7,821 nucleotides of DNA from Actinomycetes bacterium (GTDB lineage Bacteria; Actinomycetota; Acidimicrobiia; Acidimicrobiales; Palsa-688), in the NCBI GenBank assembly GCA_021821705.1, contig JAKACE010000072.1:1-7821 (forward strand), read 5' to 3'. Positions 1-7,400 of the stretch are shown piece after piece (position 1 is the first letter of the stretch; every line of letters starts with the position of its first letter). Position numbers and translations under genes: made by a program. The notes beneath the pieces were generated by a model. It saw only the letters and a program-made list of their open reading frames with translations, was not told where the DNA came from and did not search any database.

Positions 1-101
1 CGATCTCCACCCTCGCCCTGTTGGTGCTGGCCGCCGCCGCCCTGGCCCGCGGCTACCGCCATGGCAGGACAGCGGCGGCCGGCGCCTGGCGGGCCACCTG
101 A
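1..101 (+). CDS. C-terminal fragment of an unidentified protein with a terminal hydrophobic segment
   Basis: The frame that opens at base 3 encodes about 32 residues and stops at TGA (99-101). The fragment begins ISTLALLVLAAAALARGY, a hydrophobic stretch long enough for one membrane helix, followed by a basic, Ala/Arg-rich tail. This is typical of the end of an integral membrane protein with its C-terminus in the cytoplasm. The gene starts outside the window, so its family cannot be named. It converges on the PilZ-protein gene with only two bases between the two stop codons, and the tight tail-to-tail packing supports it being a real gene end. The other two plus frames either continue far into the antisense of the PilZ gene or give Pro/Arg-rich noise. 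The identity is unknown and the confidence that it is coding is moderate. Confidence 0.45.
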   Translation, partial: ISTLALLVLAAAALARGYRHGRTAAAGAWRAT

Positions 102-103
102 GC

Positions 104-1207
104 TCAGGGACCGCCTGCCACCCTTTCAATGGCCAGATCGCGCACCGCCTTGCGGAACTGTGCCTCCCCCGCTTCGGACGACTCTTGGAGCGCCACCCTG
201 ACCAGGTGCCGCCTGGGCGCGCCTTCCTCCTCCTGGCTCAGGTCGCTCGAAAGCACGAACGCCGTGTAATCGAAGCTCTTGCGCGCCAGCCTGATCCTGA
301 GGTCGACCCGCTCCCCCGGGATGTGGGCCTCGTAGGCCCTGTACACGAGGTCGCCCGGAGAAATGCCCGTCCCGAAGGCCTCGACGAAGGGCCGCCCGTG
401 GGACTTGTACTCGAGGGACGTCACTGCGTGTACCCGTGGCATCAGGCGGCGCTGGTGGTAGCCGACGAACTGGGTGAGCAGGCGTTCGACGTCCCCGCTG
501 ACGGCGACGAACTGCAGGCCCACGAAGGCGCCGGGCTGGGACGCCGTCACCTGGGTGCCGGTTGGGCGTAGAGGGGCCGGGCGCGGCGAAGAGGTGGCAC
601 CCGGCCCGGGCGGCACCACGTAAGGCTGGCAGTGCCTGACGACGCACCCGACGGCGACGGGCTCTGCCTTCAGCAGGACCGGCACCAGCTCAACGGGCTG
701 GCCCACCTCCAGGCTGCAGGGGACGAACAGCCGCATGCCGCCGAGGGAACAGTCCACCGATCGGGCCCTGCACTCGCGCCCCCCAGCACGTACCAGCACC
801 TCAGTGGCAGCCGCAACGCGGAACAGGTCCCGACGTTCCACGACGTGCACCCGCGCCGGAGGGTCACAGACGGCAGTGGTGCCTACCTGGTAGTTCTTGT
901 GCACGACGAAGCGGGCCGGGCCGCTTACGGCCAGGGTGCTCACGAGCATGAGCTCGGGCAGGGGCTCGGGCGTAGCCGTCTCGAAGCGCAGCACCCGAGG
1001 GCGGGACCACGAAAGGACGGCCCGCACCGCCAGGTCCGGCTCCGGCAACTCCTCGGGATCGGTGCCCTCCTGCGGCTCGGCCGGCCACAGGAGGGCCTCG
1101 GTCCCCTCCACCAGGTCCGTCTCGTCCCAATCGACGCTGCGCACTACTCGGGGGGCAGCGGTGTCGGTGCTCACGGCGCCCCCATGGGCCGGCGGCGACG
1201 AGCACAC
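104..1207 (-). CDS. PilZ-domain protein, probable cyclic-di-GMP receptor, with a C-terminal PilZ-like segment
   Basis: The product is 367 residues if it starts at the GTG at 1207. A second in-frame GTG at 1174 gives 356 residues (MSTDTAAP...) and is about equally plausible, because neither has a strong ribosome site. Residues ~30-120 form a beta-rich N-terminal region comparable in position to the YcgR N-domain. A PilZ domain follows. It has the RxxxR motif at R126-R130 (RDLFR) and the DxSxxG motif at D152-S154-G157 (DCSLGG), the two signatures that bind cyclic-di-GMP. The domain ends near residue 254 after VGLQF, and a Pro-rich insert (~195-225) interrupts it before its last strand. Residues ~258-365 look like another small beta barrel (FGTGISPGDLVYRA..., then PGERVDLRIRL) lacking the signature residues. 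No membrane helix or signal peptide is seen, so it is probably cytosolic. It lies 77 bases downstream of the deacetylase gene on the same strand. The effector output is unknown. Confidence 0.85.
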   Translation of the reverse strand: MCSSPPAHGGAVSTDTAAPRVVRSVDWDETDLVEGTEALLWPAEPQEGTDPEELPEPDLAVRAVLSWSRPRVLRFETATPEPLPELMLVSTLAVSGPARFVVHKNYQVGTTAVCDPPARVHVVERRDLFRVAAATEVLVRAGGRECRARSVDCSLGGMRLFVPCSLEVGQPVELVPVLLKAEPVAVGCVVRHCQPYVVPPGPGATSSPRPAPLRPTGTQVTASQPGAFVGLQFVAVSGDVERLLTQFVGYHQRRLMPRVHAVTSLEYKSHGRPFVEAFGTGISPGDLVYRAYEAHIPGERVDLRIRLARKSFDYTAFVLSSDLSQEEEGAPRRHLVRVALQESSEAGEAQFRKAVRDLAIERVAGGP

Positions 1208-1284
1208 TTGCGGGCGCGGGCCACCCCTGGGCGGGCCTCGTCACGGTCCGGGCGGCATGACCTGGGGTGCCGGCGCTGCACTTC

Positions 1285-2346
1285 CTAGATGATCGGCTCC
1301 CCTCCTGCGGCCTTGAGCACCTGACCAGGAGCGGCACCATCGAGAGCGCCAGCATGGGCGGCGCCGGCCCGGTCGACCATCTCGCGCCCAGGCCCGCCCG
1401 AAGTGGCTGCCTCGGGCCGGAAGCTGCCACCCACCAGCGCCGAGAGCACCGAACCGGTGCTGGCCGTCACTGCGGCCAGGTCGTAACCACCTTCGAGGAC
1501 GAGCACCATCCGGCCCGGCCTGCCCACCATCTGGCTGACCAGGACGGCCAGGTCGGCGAAGTCGCCTGCACTCAGGTGCATGTCCGCCAGGGGATCGGAC
1601 CGGTGGGCGTCGAAGCCGGCCGAGACGAGCGCCCACGTCGGAGCGAACCGCACCACCGCCGGCCATACCACCGTGTCGAAGGCGTAGCGCAACACGTCGC
1701 CCGTGGCGCCGGCAGGCAGGGGGACGTTGAGCGTCAGCCCCGGTGCCCGAGGGCCTCCGGTGGCCTGCGCCGCCCCCGTGCCCGGGTAAAGGGGCCATTG
1801 GTGGGTCGACACGTAAAGCACCCGCGGGTCGTCCCAGAAGATGGCTTGGGTGCCGTTGCCGTGGTGAACGTCCCAGTCCACGACAAGGACCCGCTCGCCC
1901 TGCTCGGCCAGCGTCGCGGCCGCCACTGCCACGTTGTTGAGCAGGCAGAAGCCCATGGCCTGGTCCGCCGTGGCATGGTGGCCCGGCGGCCGGTGAGCGA
2001 CGAAGGCCACCCCCTCGCCCGAGGCCTGCAGGGCTTCGACGGCGGCCAAGGCCCCGCCTACGGCCGTCAACGCCGTCGGCCAGGAGCCAGGCGACGCCAC
2101 GGTGTCGGCGTCCAGCCGGCCGCCACCGGCGTGGCAGAGCTCCTCGATGCGGTCCAGGTAGCCGGCGTCGTGCGCCCTCACGAGCTCGGCCCGGACCGCC
2201 TGGCGGGGTGCCAAGACCACGGCCGCGTCTTGCAGCCCGGCGGCGCGCACACCATCGAGGGCGGCCACGGCCCGCTCCGGACGCTCGGGATGCCCGGCGC
2301 CCGTCAGGTGGTGGTCCAGCTCGGGTGAAGCACTGACGTAGAGCAC
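1285..2346 (-). CDS. Histone-deacetylase-family (class II / AcuC-like) zinc amidohydrolase
   Basis: The product is 353 residues from the GTG at 2346. It hydrolyses an N-acetyl (or related acyl) amide, but the substrate is not visible from sequence: acetyl-lysine proteins, as for AcuC acting on acetyl-CoA synthetase, or acetylpolyamines are the known options. The arginase/deacetylase fold signatures are all present. They include GHPERPERA near residue 18, the active-site His pair in RPPGHHA (H123, H124), zinc ligands D159 and H161 in DWDVHHGNGTQ, the third ligand D246 in SAGFDAHRSDPL, and the transition-state Tyr Y288 in LEGGYDL. Length and order match bacterial class II deacetylases, with a Gly/Ala-rich tail after residue ~305. 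The frame stays open to 2553, but that longer version has no family-like sequence in its extra 69 residues and would overlap the divergent gene. The GTG start places LYVSASPELDHH at the N-terminus as in homologues, though its ribosome site is weak. It is likely active and probably heads an operon with the PilZ gene. Confidence 0.9.
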   Translation of the reverse strand: MLYVSASPELDHHLTGAGHPERPERAVAALDGVRAAGLQDAAVVLAPRQAVRAELVRAHDAGYLDRIEELCHAGGGRLDADTVASPGSWPTALTAVGGALAAVEALQASGEGVAFVAHRPPGHHATADQAMGFCLLNNVAVAAATLAEQGERVLVVDWDVHHGNGTQAIFWDDPRVLYVSTHQWPLYPGTGAAQATGGPRAPGLTLNVPLPAGATGDVLRYAFDTVVWPAVVRFAPTWALVSAGFDAHRSDPLADMHLSAGDFADLAVLVSQMVGRPGRMVLVLEGGYDLAAVTASTGSVLSALVGGSFRPEAATSGGPGREMVDRAGAAHAGALDGAAPGQVLKAAGGEPII

Positions 2347-2414
2347 TACTGCAGCGTACGCACCCTTTCGCTTCCCCAGGCCCGGAAAGGCGGTTTCGGC
2401 TGACCTATGCGGGG

Positions 2415-2422
2415 GTGACTTT
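2415..2422 (+). promoter_or_regulatory. Possible DosR half-site upstream of the main palindrome
   Basis: GTGACTTT resembles the GGGACTW arm of the DosR box, with one mismatch in the arm. Its implied dyad is about 22 bases (two helical turns) from that of the 2436-2451 palindrome, and DosR targets often carry paired boxes on one face of the helix. The other arm (GGAGGACC) does not match. It is weak and reported only because of the spacing. Confidence 0.22.
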
Positions 2423-2435
2423 GGAGGACCTACCG

Positions 2436-2451
2436 AGGGACATATGACCCT
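2436..2451. promoter_or_regulatory. DosR/DevR-box-like palindrome
   Basis: AGGGACATATGACCCT is an inverted repeat (AGGG-N-CATATG-N-CCCT). The mycobacterial DosR box is TTSGGGACTWWAGTCCCSAA. Centred on the same dyad, the window sequence keeps the GGGAC and CCC arms, the central WW and the 3' AA, matching 13 of 20 positions by hand count. A DosR-type regulator whose recognition helix looks unchanged is encoded about 1 kb away. The site lies 86 bases before the membrane-protein start and 89 bases before the deacetylase start, so it could serve either gene. The assignment is inference from motif similarity and gene neighbourhood. Confidence 0.5.
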
Positions 2452-2537
2452 AAGGCCCAGTTGGGGGCGGGCAGCATCATGGTCTCGAGGCCCCGAGGCA
2501 AACAAAAGGCCAAAGGGGCACAGAGAAAGGAAAGCAA

Positions 2538-3191
2538 ATGCGCAGGAAGTCATTTGATGCCCTTGTCAGTGCCGCCGGGATGTTGCTCACCGTAGTCCTG
2601 CTGGCCGCAGGGGCGCTCGCCTTCTGGGGTTACAGCTACAGCAACAGCACCGTGAGCAGCCAGCTCAAGGCCCAGGACATCACCTTCCCCTCGAAGGCAG
2701 CGTTCGCCAACGCCAAGCCGGGCACCGAGATCACCCCGGCGATGATCCCCTACCTGGCGAAGTACGCGGGTGAGCGGATGACCACCGGCGCACAGGCCGA
2801 GGCGTACGCCGACCACTTCATCGCCATCCACCTCTCGGAGATGCCTTATGGCGGGGTCTACGCCAAGGTCAGCGCGGCAGCCATGGCTGCACCTGCCGGC
2901 AGCGCCCAGGCAACCCAGCTGAAGGCCCTCGAGCAGACGGTGTTCCAGGGCACCAGCCTCCGGGGCATGCTGCTCAACGCCTACGGCTGGTGGAAGATCG
3001 GCCAGATCGCCCTGCTCGCCTCGATCGTCTCGTTCGTCCTGGCCGCCATCACCCTGGTGCTCTCGGCCCTGGGGATCCGCCACATGGGCAGGGTGCCCCT
3101 GGAGCAGGAGATCCCCAAGCTGAACACGGTCACCACCGGTGGCTTCACCACCCCGAGCGGTGCTGACAGGTTGGCGCCCAACCCCTCGTAA
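2538..3191 (+). CDS. Two-helix membrane protein of unknown function
   Basis: The product is 217 residues and starts at an ATG preceded by AAGGA six bases upstream, a good ribosome site. A short basic N-terminus (MRRKS) leads into membrane helix 1 (~9-31). An extracytoplasmic domain of about 120 residues follows (~32-152), then helix 2 (~153-178) and a cytoplasmic tail of about 39 residues rich in Thr, Gly and Pro. The positive charges at both ends (RRK; RHMGR) support both termini inside. The external domain has no cysteines and carries distinctive stretches: KYAGERMTTGAQAEAYADHF and FQGTSLRGMLLNAYGWWK. From memory, similar actinobacterial proteins are often labelled 'aromatic ring-opening dioxygenase LigA'. 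Nothing here supports an enzyme of that kind, so the label looks like a propagated error. The gene sits behind a DosR-box-like palindrome and upstream of a DosR-type regulator, so a role in hypoxia or redox stress is possible but unproven. Confidence 0.85.
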   Translation: MRRKSFDALVSAAGMLLTVVLLAAGALAFWGYSYSNSTVSSQLKAQDITFPSKAAFANAKPGTEITPAMIPYLAKYAGERMTTGAQAEAYADHFIAIHLSEMPYGGVYAKVSAAAMAAPAGSAQATQLKALEQTVFQGTSLRGMLLNAYGWWKIGQIALLASIVSFVLAAITLVLSALGIRHMGRVPLEQEIPKLNTVTTGGFTTPSGADRLAPNPS

Positions 3192-3238
3192 GCACCGGCC
3201 GCAGCTTCGCCGACCGGCCCACAAGCCCCCTGCGCACT

Positions 3239-3281
3239 GGGGCCCCGGAAGGGAGGGTGCAAGCCCCCCTACCGGGGCCCC
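3239..3281 (+). terminator. Strong hairpin downstream of the membrane-protein gene, probable terminator
   Basis: GGGGCCCCGG (3239-3248) pairs perfectly with CCGGGGCCCC (3272-3281). Inside it, after an A/A mismatch, AGGGAGG (3250-3256) pairs with CCCCCCT (3264-3270) with one further mismatch, leaving a 7-base loop. It begins 47 bases after the stop codon. There is no T-run, which is common for actinobacterial terminators. Because the leader of the regulator follows, it could also be an RNA processing or attenuation structure. Confidence 0.6.
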
Positions 3282-3335
3282 GGCGCGTGCGGCCGGGGGA
3301 GCAGGCTGAGGGCCGCCGGACCATCGGGCCCAGGT

Positions 3336-3354
3336 AGGCCAGGCGCTGGCTTTT
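3336..3354 (+). terminator. Small hairpin followed by TTTT upstream of the response regulator
   Basis: GCCAG (3338-3342) and CTGGC (3346-3350) pair across a GCG loop. The stem extends by one G-T and one A-T pair into the following TTTT (3351-3354). It has the shape of a minimal intrinsic terminator that could back up the large hairpin at 3239-3281, or it could be an operator for the regulator. The short stem keeps confidence low. Confidence 0.3.
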
Positions 3355-3418
3355 AGCGCAGTAACGTTGTCAGTACCCGACCGAACACCGGCCGGGGCCC
3401 GGATGGGCAGATGGGAGT

Positions 3419-3422
3419 GGAG
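3419..3422 (+). promoter_or_regulatory. Ribosome binding site that favours the GTG start of the response regulator
   Basis: GGAG ends six bases before the GTG at 3429. The alternative upstream ATG at 3411 has only a poor site (GGGCAG). The GTG start also gives MPVRVFLLDDHE, the N-terminus expected for this family. Confidence 0.6.
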
Positions 3423-3428
3423 CGAAAA

Positions 3429-4094
3429 GTGCCAGTAAGAGTGTTCCTGCTCGACGACCATGAGATCGTGCGCAGAGGCCTGCGCGAGCTCTTCGAGGCC
3501 CAGGAGGACCTCGAAGTCGTCGGCGAGGCCTCCAACGCCGAAGAGGCCCTGCTCCGGGTGCCCCCGACCCGCCCAGACGTCGCGGTGCTCGACGTACGCC
3601 TCCCAGGCACAAGCGGCATCGAGGTGTGCCGCGACCTCCGCGCCACCATGCCCGAGCTCAGGTGCCTCATGCTCACCTCGTTCGCCGATGACGACGCCCT
3701 GTTCTCGGCCATCCTGGCCGGGGCGAGCGGGTACCTGCTCAAGCAGGTCCGGGGCACCGAGCTCGTCACAGCGGTGCGCCGGGTGGCCGAGGGCCAGTCC
3801 CTCATCGACCCGGCCCTGACGGCACGGGTGATGGAGCGCCTACGCGGCAAGCAGGAGGACGAGCGCATCTCCAAGCTCTCGCCCCAGGAGCGGCGGATCC
3901 TCGACCTGATCGCCGAGGGCAAGACCAACCGCCAGATCGGGGCCGAGATGTTCCTGGCCGAGAAGACGGTGAAGAACTACGTCTCCAACCTCCTGGCCAA
4001 GATGGGCTTCTCACGGCGCACCGAGGCTGCCGTGTACGCCACCAGGGCCCGTTCTGGCCACGCCGGTGGCGACTACGGGGGCGGGCAGGCCTAG
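3429..4094 (+). CDS. devR: DevR/DosR-type NarL/LuxR-family response regulator
   Basis: The product is 221 residues from the GTG at 3429; an ATG at 3411 would add six. It is a DNA-binding response regulator closely resembling Mycobacterium DevR/DosR (217 residues), which turns on dormancy genes under hypoxia, NO or CO. The receiver domain (~3-120) has acidic D9/D10, phospho-acceptor D55 in AVLDVRLPG, T83 and K105. A linker (~120-147) leads to the LuxR-type helix-turn-helix (~148-210), with LSPQERRILDLIAEGKTNRQI and recognition helix EKTVKNYVSNLLAK. As I recall, K179, K182 and N183 contact DNA in DosR, and the same residues fall at the same numbers here. The Thr pair at 198 and 205 is also kept. 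No sensor kinase gene is adjacent in the window, so it is an orphan here, perhaps served by a distant DevS/DosT-like kinase. It converges on the ferredoxin/PFOR pair. Family assignment is strong; the hypoxia role is inferred from the mycobacterial case. Confidence 0.9.
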   Translation: MPVRVFLLDDHEIVRRGLRELFEAQEDLEVVGEASNAEEALLRVPPTRPDVAVLDVRLPGTSGIEVCRDLRATMPELRCLMLTSFADDDALFSAILAGASGYLLKQVRGTELVTAVRRVAEGQSLIDPALTARVMERLRGKQEDERISKLSPQERRILDLIAEGKTNRQIGAEMFLAEKTVKNYVSNLLAKMGFSRRTEAAVYATRARSGHAGGDYGGGQA

Positions 4095-4103
4095 AAGTCC
4101 CGA

Positions 4104-4136
4104 GCTGACGCGAAGCGCGCTGTGCCCCGCGTCAGC
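4104..4136. terminator. Hairpin between convergent genes, probable bidirectional terminator
   Basis: GCTGACGCG (4104-4112) is the exact reverse complement of CGCGTCAGC (4128-4136), giving a 9-base-pair stem with a 15-base loop. It starts 9 bases after the regulator's stop and ends 17 bases before the ferredoxin's stop. That is where a shared terminator for convergent transcripts would be expected. No T-run is present. Confidence 0.65.
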
Positions 4137-4153
4137 ATCCGGTCGCTCTCAGC

Positions 4154-4459
<306 letters not shown>

Positions 4460-7400
4460 TCAGTCCTCGGTGCCGTCATCTCCTGTCGTGGCGCCCGAGC
4501 CGTCGTGGTCGACCTCGAGGTGCTCGGGAGCCCTGCGCTCAACCGCAGCCAACTGGCTGTAGTAGCGCCAACGCTCCGCCGTGTCCGCCTGGAGCAGGTC
4601 GAGCATGTGCCGCGCCTGCTCGGGGTGTTCCCGGGCGAGTGACCTGTAGCGCACCTCGGAGCTGACGAAGTCCGCCACCGGCACCGTCGGCTCCTTGGAG
4701 TCGAGAGCGAAGGGGTGACCACCGTCCTTCTCCTCTGGATGGAACCGGTAGAGCGGCCAGTAACCGGAGCGCACAGCGTCTTTCTGGTGAGCCATCGACT
4801 GCGCCATGTCTATGCCGTGGGCGATGCAGGTCGAGTAGGCGACCACGAGCGACGGGCCCTCGTAGGCCTCGGCCTCGAGCAGGGCCTTCACCGTCTGCAC
4901 GTCGTTGGCCCCGATGGCCACCTGGGCCACGTAAACGTTGCCGTAGGAGCGGGCCACGCTGGCGAGGTCTTTCTTGGGAGTGGTCTTACCTGCGGCAGCG
5001 AAGCGGGCGACGGCGCCCCTCGGGGTCGATTTGGAAGCCTGGCCACCGGTGTTCGAGTACACCTCTGTGTCCAGCACGAGCACATTGACGTTGGCACCCG
5101 AGGCGAGCACCTGGTCGAGGCCACCGAAGCCGATGTCGTAGGCCCAGCCGTCCCCGCCCACTATCCATACCGTCTTGCGCACGAGGTCACCGGCCAACTG
5201 GTCGAGCTCGGCTGCCTCTTCGGCTCTGGCACCGGACCTGAGGGTGACCAGGCGCCGCCGCAGGGCCCCGACTCGCCCGCGCTGGGCCTCGATGGAGACC
5301 TCGTCGGGCTGCTCGATGTTGGCGAGAAGCTCTTCTGCCAGGTCCTCACCGACCTCGGGTGCCAGGGACCGCAGCAGGGCCACAGCCCTGCGACGCTGCG
5401 CCTCCAGGCCGAGCCGGATGCCGAGGCCGAACTCCGCGTTGTCCTCGAACAGCGAGTTGGCCCAGGCCGGGCCCCGGCCCTGCGCGTTGACGGCCCACGG
5501 GGTGGTGGGCAGGTTGCCGCCGTAGATGGAGGAGCAACCGGTGGCGTTGGCAATCAGCAGGCGGTCCCCGAAGAGCTGCGACAGCAACCGTAGGTACATC
5601 GTCTCACCGCAACCCGAGCAGGCTCCCGAGAACTCAAAAAGAGGCTCGAGGGAGGCCGCCCCCTTGACGTTGTCGTGCGGAAGCGCCGTGCGCTCCACAC
5701 TGCGGATCTCCGAAAAGAAGTCCCAGTTGGCAAGCTCGGTGCCGCGGGCCTCGGCCACCGGCACCATGTTGATCGAACGGTGGGCCGGGTCGGTCTTGGA
5801 CTTGGCCGGGCAGACCTCGACGCAGACCCGGCAGCCCGTGCAGTCGTCCGGCGAGACCTGTACCGACAGCAGGTGGCCAGACAGGTCCTTGGACCTGAAG
5901 GCCTTGGCCCGGAAGTTCTCCGGGCTCTCACCCAGGCGTTGCAGTTCCTGCGGGGCGAACACCTTCATCCGCAGAGCGGCGTGCGGGCACACGATGGCGC
6001 ACTTGCCGCAGTCGGTGCACAGGCTCGGGTCCCACACGGGGATCTCCGCCGCCAGGCGGCGCTTCTCCAGCTTCGAGGTCCCGGCCGGGAAGCGCCCGTC
6101 GACGGGCACGGCCGATGTGGGCAGCTCCTCGCCTCGGCCCGCTATGAGCGGAACCGTGACCTTGTCGATGAACGCCGCGATGCCGTCGGCCCAATCCTGC
6201 GTTGCCGGCAGCACTTGGGCGCCCAAGGCAACGGTTCTCTCGGCTGATCTGGCGAGAGCCGACAACGGGGGGACCGCCACCCGGGCCAGTCCGGCCAGGG
6301 CGGCGTCAATGGCAGAGAAATTGCGGTGCACCACTGCCTCGCCTCGCTTGGCGTACGTCTTTGTGACCGCCGCCTTGATGCGCTCGATGGCCTCCTCGAC
6401 CGGCATGAGCCCCGACACTGCAAAGAAGCACACCTGCATGACGGTATTTATGCGGCTGCCCAAGCCGGCCTGAGCCGCGATGGCCCCGGCGTCGACGACC
6501 CACAGCTCCAGATCCTTGTCGACGATCTGGCCCTGCACGCGTGGTGACAGGTGCGCCCACACATCCTCAGGGCCGAACGAACAGTTGAGGAGGAACTTGG
6601 CCCCGTGCTTGGCCACCGACAGGACGTCGGCCCGCTCCAACAAGCCGAACTGGTGACAGGCCACGAAGTCGGCATCCTCGACGAGGTAGCTCGAGTAGAT
6701 GGGCGCCGGCCCGAAGCGCAGGTGGGACACCGTCATGGCGCCGGACTTCTTGGAGTCGTAGACGAAATAACCCTGGGCGTGATGGCCGGTGGCAGCGGCG
6801 ATGATCTTCGCGCTGTTCTTGTTGGCACCGACGGTGCCGTCGGAGCCCAGCCCGTAGAACACGGCTTGGAGCTGGCCGGCAGGGCGGGGCAGGCGCAGGG
6901 TAGGGTCCCAGTCGAGGCTGAGCCTGGTCAGGTCGTCGTGGATACCGACGGTGAAGTGGCGACGCGGTACCGGCCTGGCCAGCTCGTCGAAGACAGCCTT
7001 GGCCATCGCCGGCGTCATCTCCTTGGACGACAAACCGTAGCGGCCCCCGACGACGACCGGCGAGTCGGCGAAGGGTGGGGCCGCCCCTTCTGCCCGGCCG
7101 GCCTCGACGGCCTCGTCTATGGCGGCGCGGACATCAAGGTAGAGCGGCTCGCCCACGCTCCCCGCCTCCTTGCAGCGGTCGAGCACGGCGATGGCGCGCA
7201 CGCTGGGCGGCAACGCCCGCACGAGCGCCTGAACCGGGAACGGCCTGTACAAGCGGACCTTCACCAGCCCGACGCGCTGGCCATCGGCCACCATGTCCTC
7301 GACCATCTCCTCGATGGCCCCGCAGGCCGAACCCATGGCCACGACCACCCGGTCGGCGTCGGCGGCGCCGACGTACTCGACCAGGTCATAGTGCCGGCCG

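Larger units (their letters stand above)
2347..2537. promoter_or_regulatory. Divergent intergenic promoter region
   Basis: These 191 bases separate the divergently transcribed deacetylase and membrane-protein genes and should hold both promoters. The distinctive element is the palindrome at 2436-2451, described separately. The stretch just before 2538 is A-rich (AACAAAAGGCCAAAGGGG and onward), unlike the surrounding GC-rich DNA. I could not identify convincing -35/-10 pairs on either strand. TTGGAG (2421-2426) and TATGAC (2443-2448) are 16 bases apart but match the consensus poorly. Confidence 0.6.

Noticed and set aside
1267..2328. Long plus-strand open frame (353 codons) antisense to the deacetylase
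   Set aside because: It mirrors the deacetylase gene, whose motifs are unmistakable. The translation is Arg/Gly/His-rich with no family features, as expected from GC-rich antisense frames.
2421..2448. TTGGAG-N16-TATGAC as a sigma-70-like promoter for the membrane-protein gene
   Set aside because: The -35 matches only three of six consensus positions and the -10 overlaps the palindrome. Too weak to call.
2347..2553. 69-residue N-terminal extension of the deacetylase
   Set aside because: The frame is open, but the extra sequence has no family counterpart, crosses the DosR-like palindrome and would overlap the start of the divergent gene.
2550..3461. Minus-strand open frame (303 codons) covering the membrane-protein gene and spacer
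   Set aside because: The plus-strand gene has a good ribosome site, two clear membrane helices and sensible composition. The antisense frame runs through a hairpin-rich spacer and shows low-complexity sequence.
3353..3928. Minus-strand open frame (191 codons) antisense to the regulator
   Set aside because: Ser/Arg-rich shadow of the response regulator with no domain features.
4715..5593. Plus-strand open frame (292 codons) antisense to the TPP domain of nifJ
   Set aside because: Same explanation: it overlaps the most conserved part of PFOR and resembles no protein.
5526..6473. Plus-strand open frame (315 codons) antisense to nifJ
   Set aside because: It is fully inside the PFOR gene on the opposite strand, rich in Ser/Arg/Thr and without recognisable motifs.
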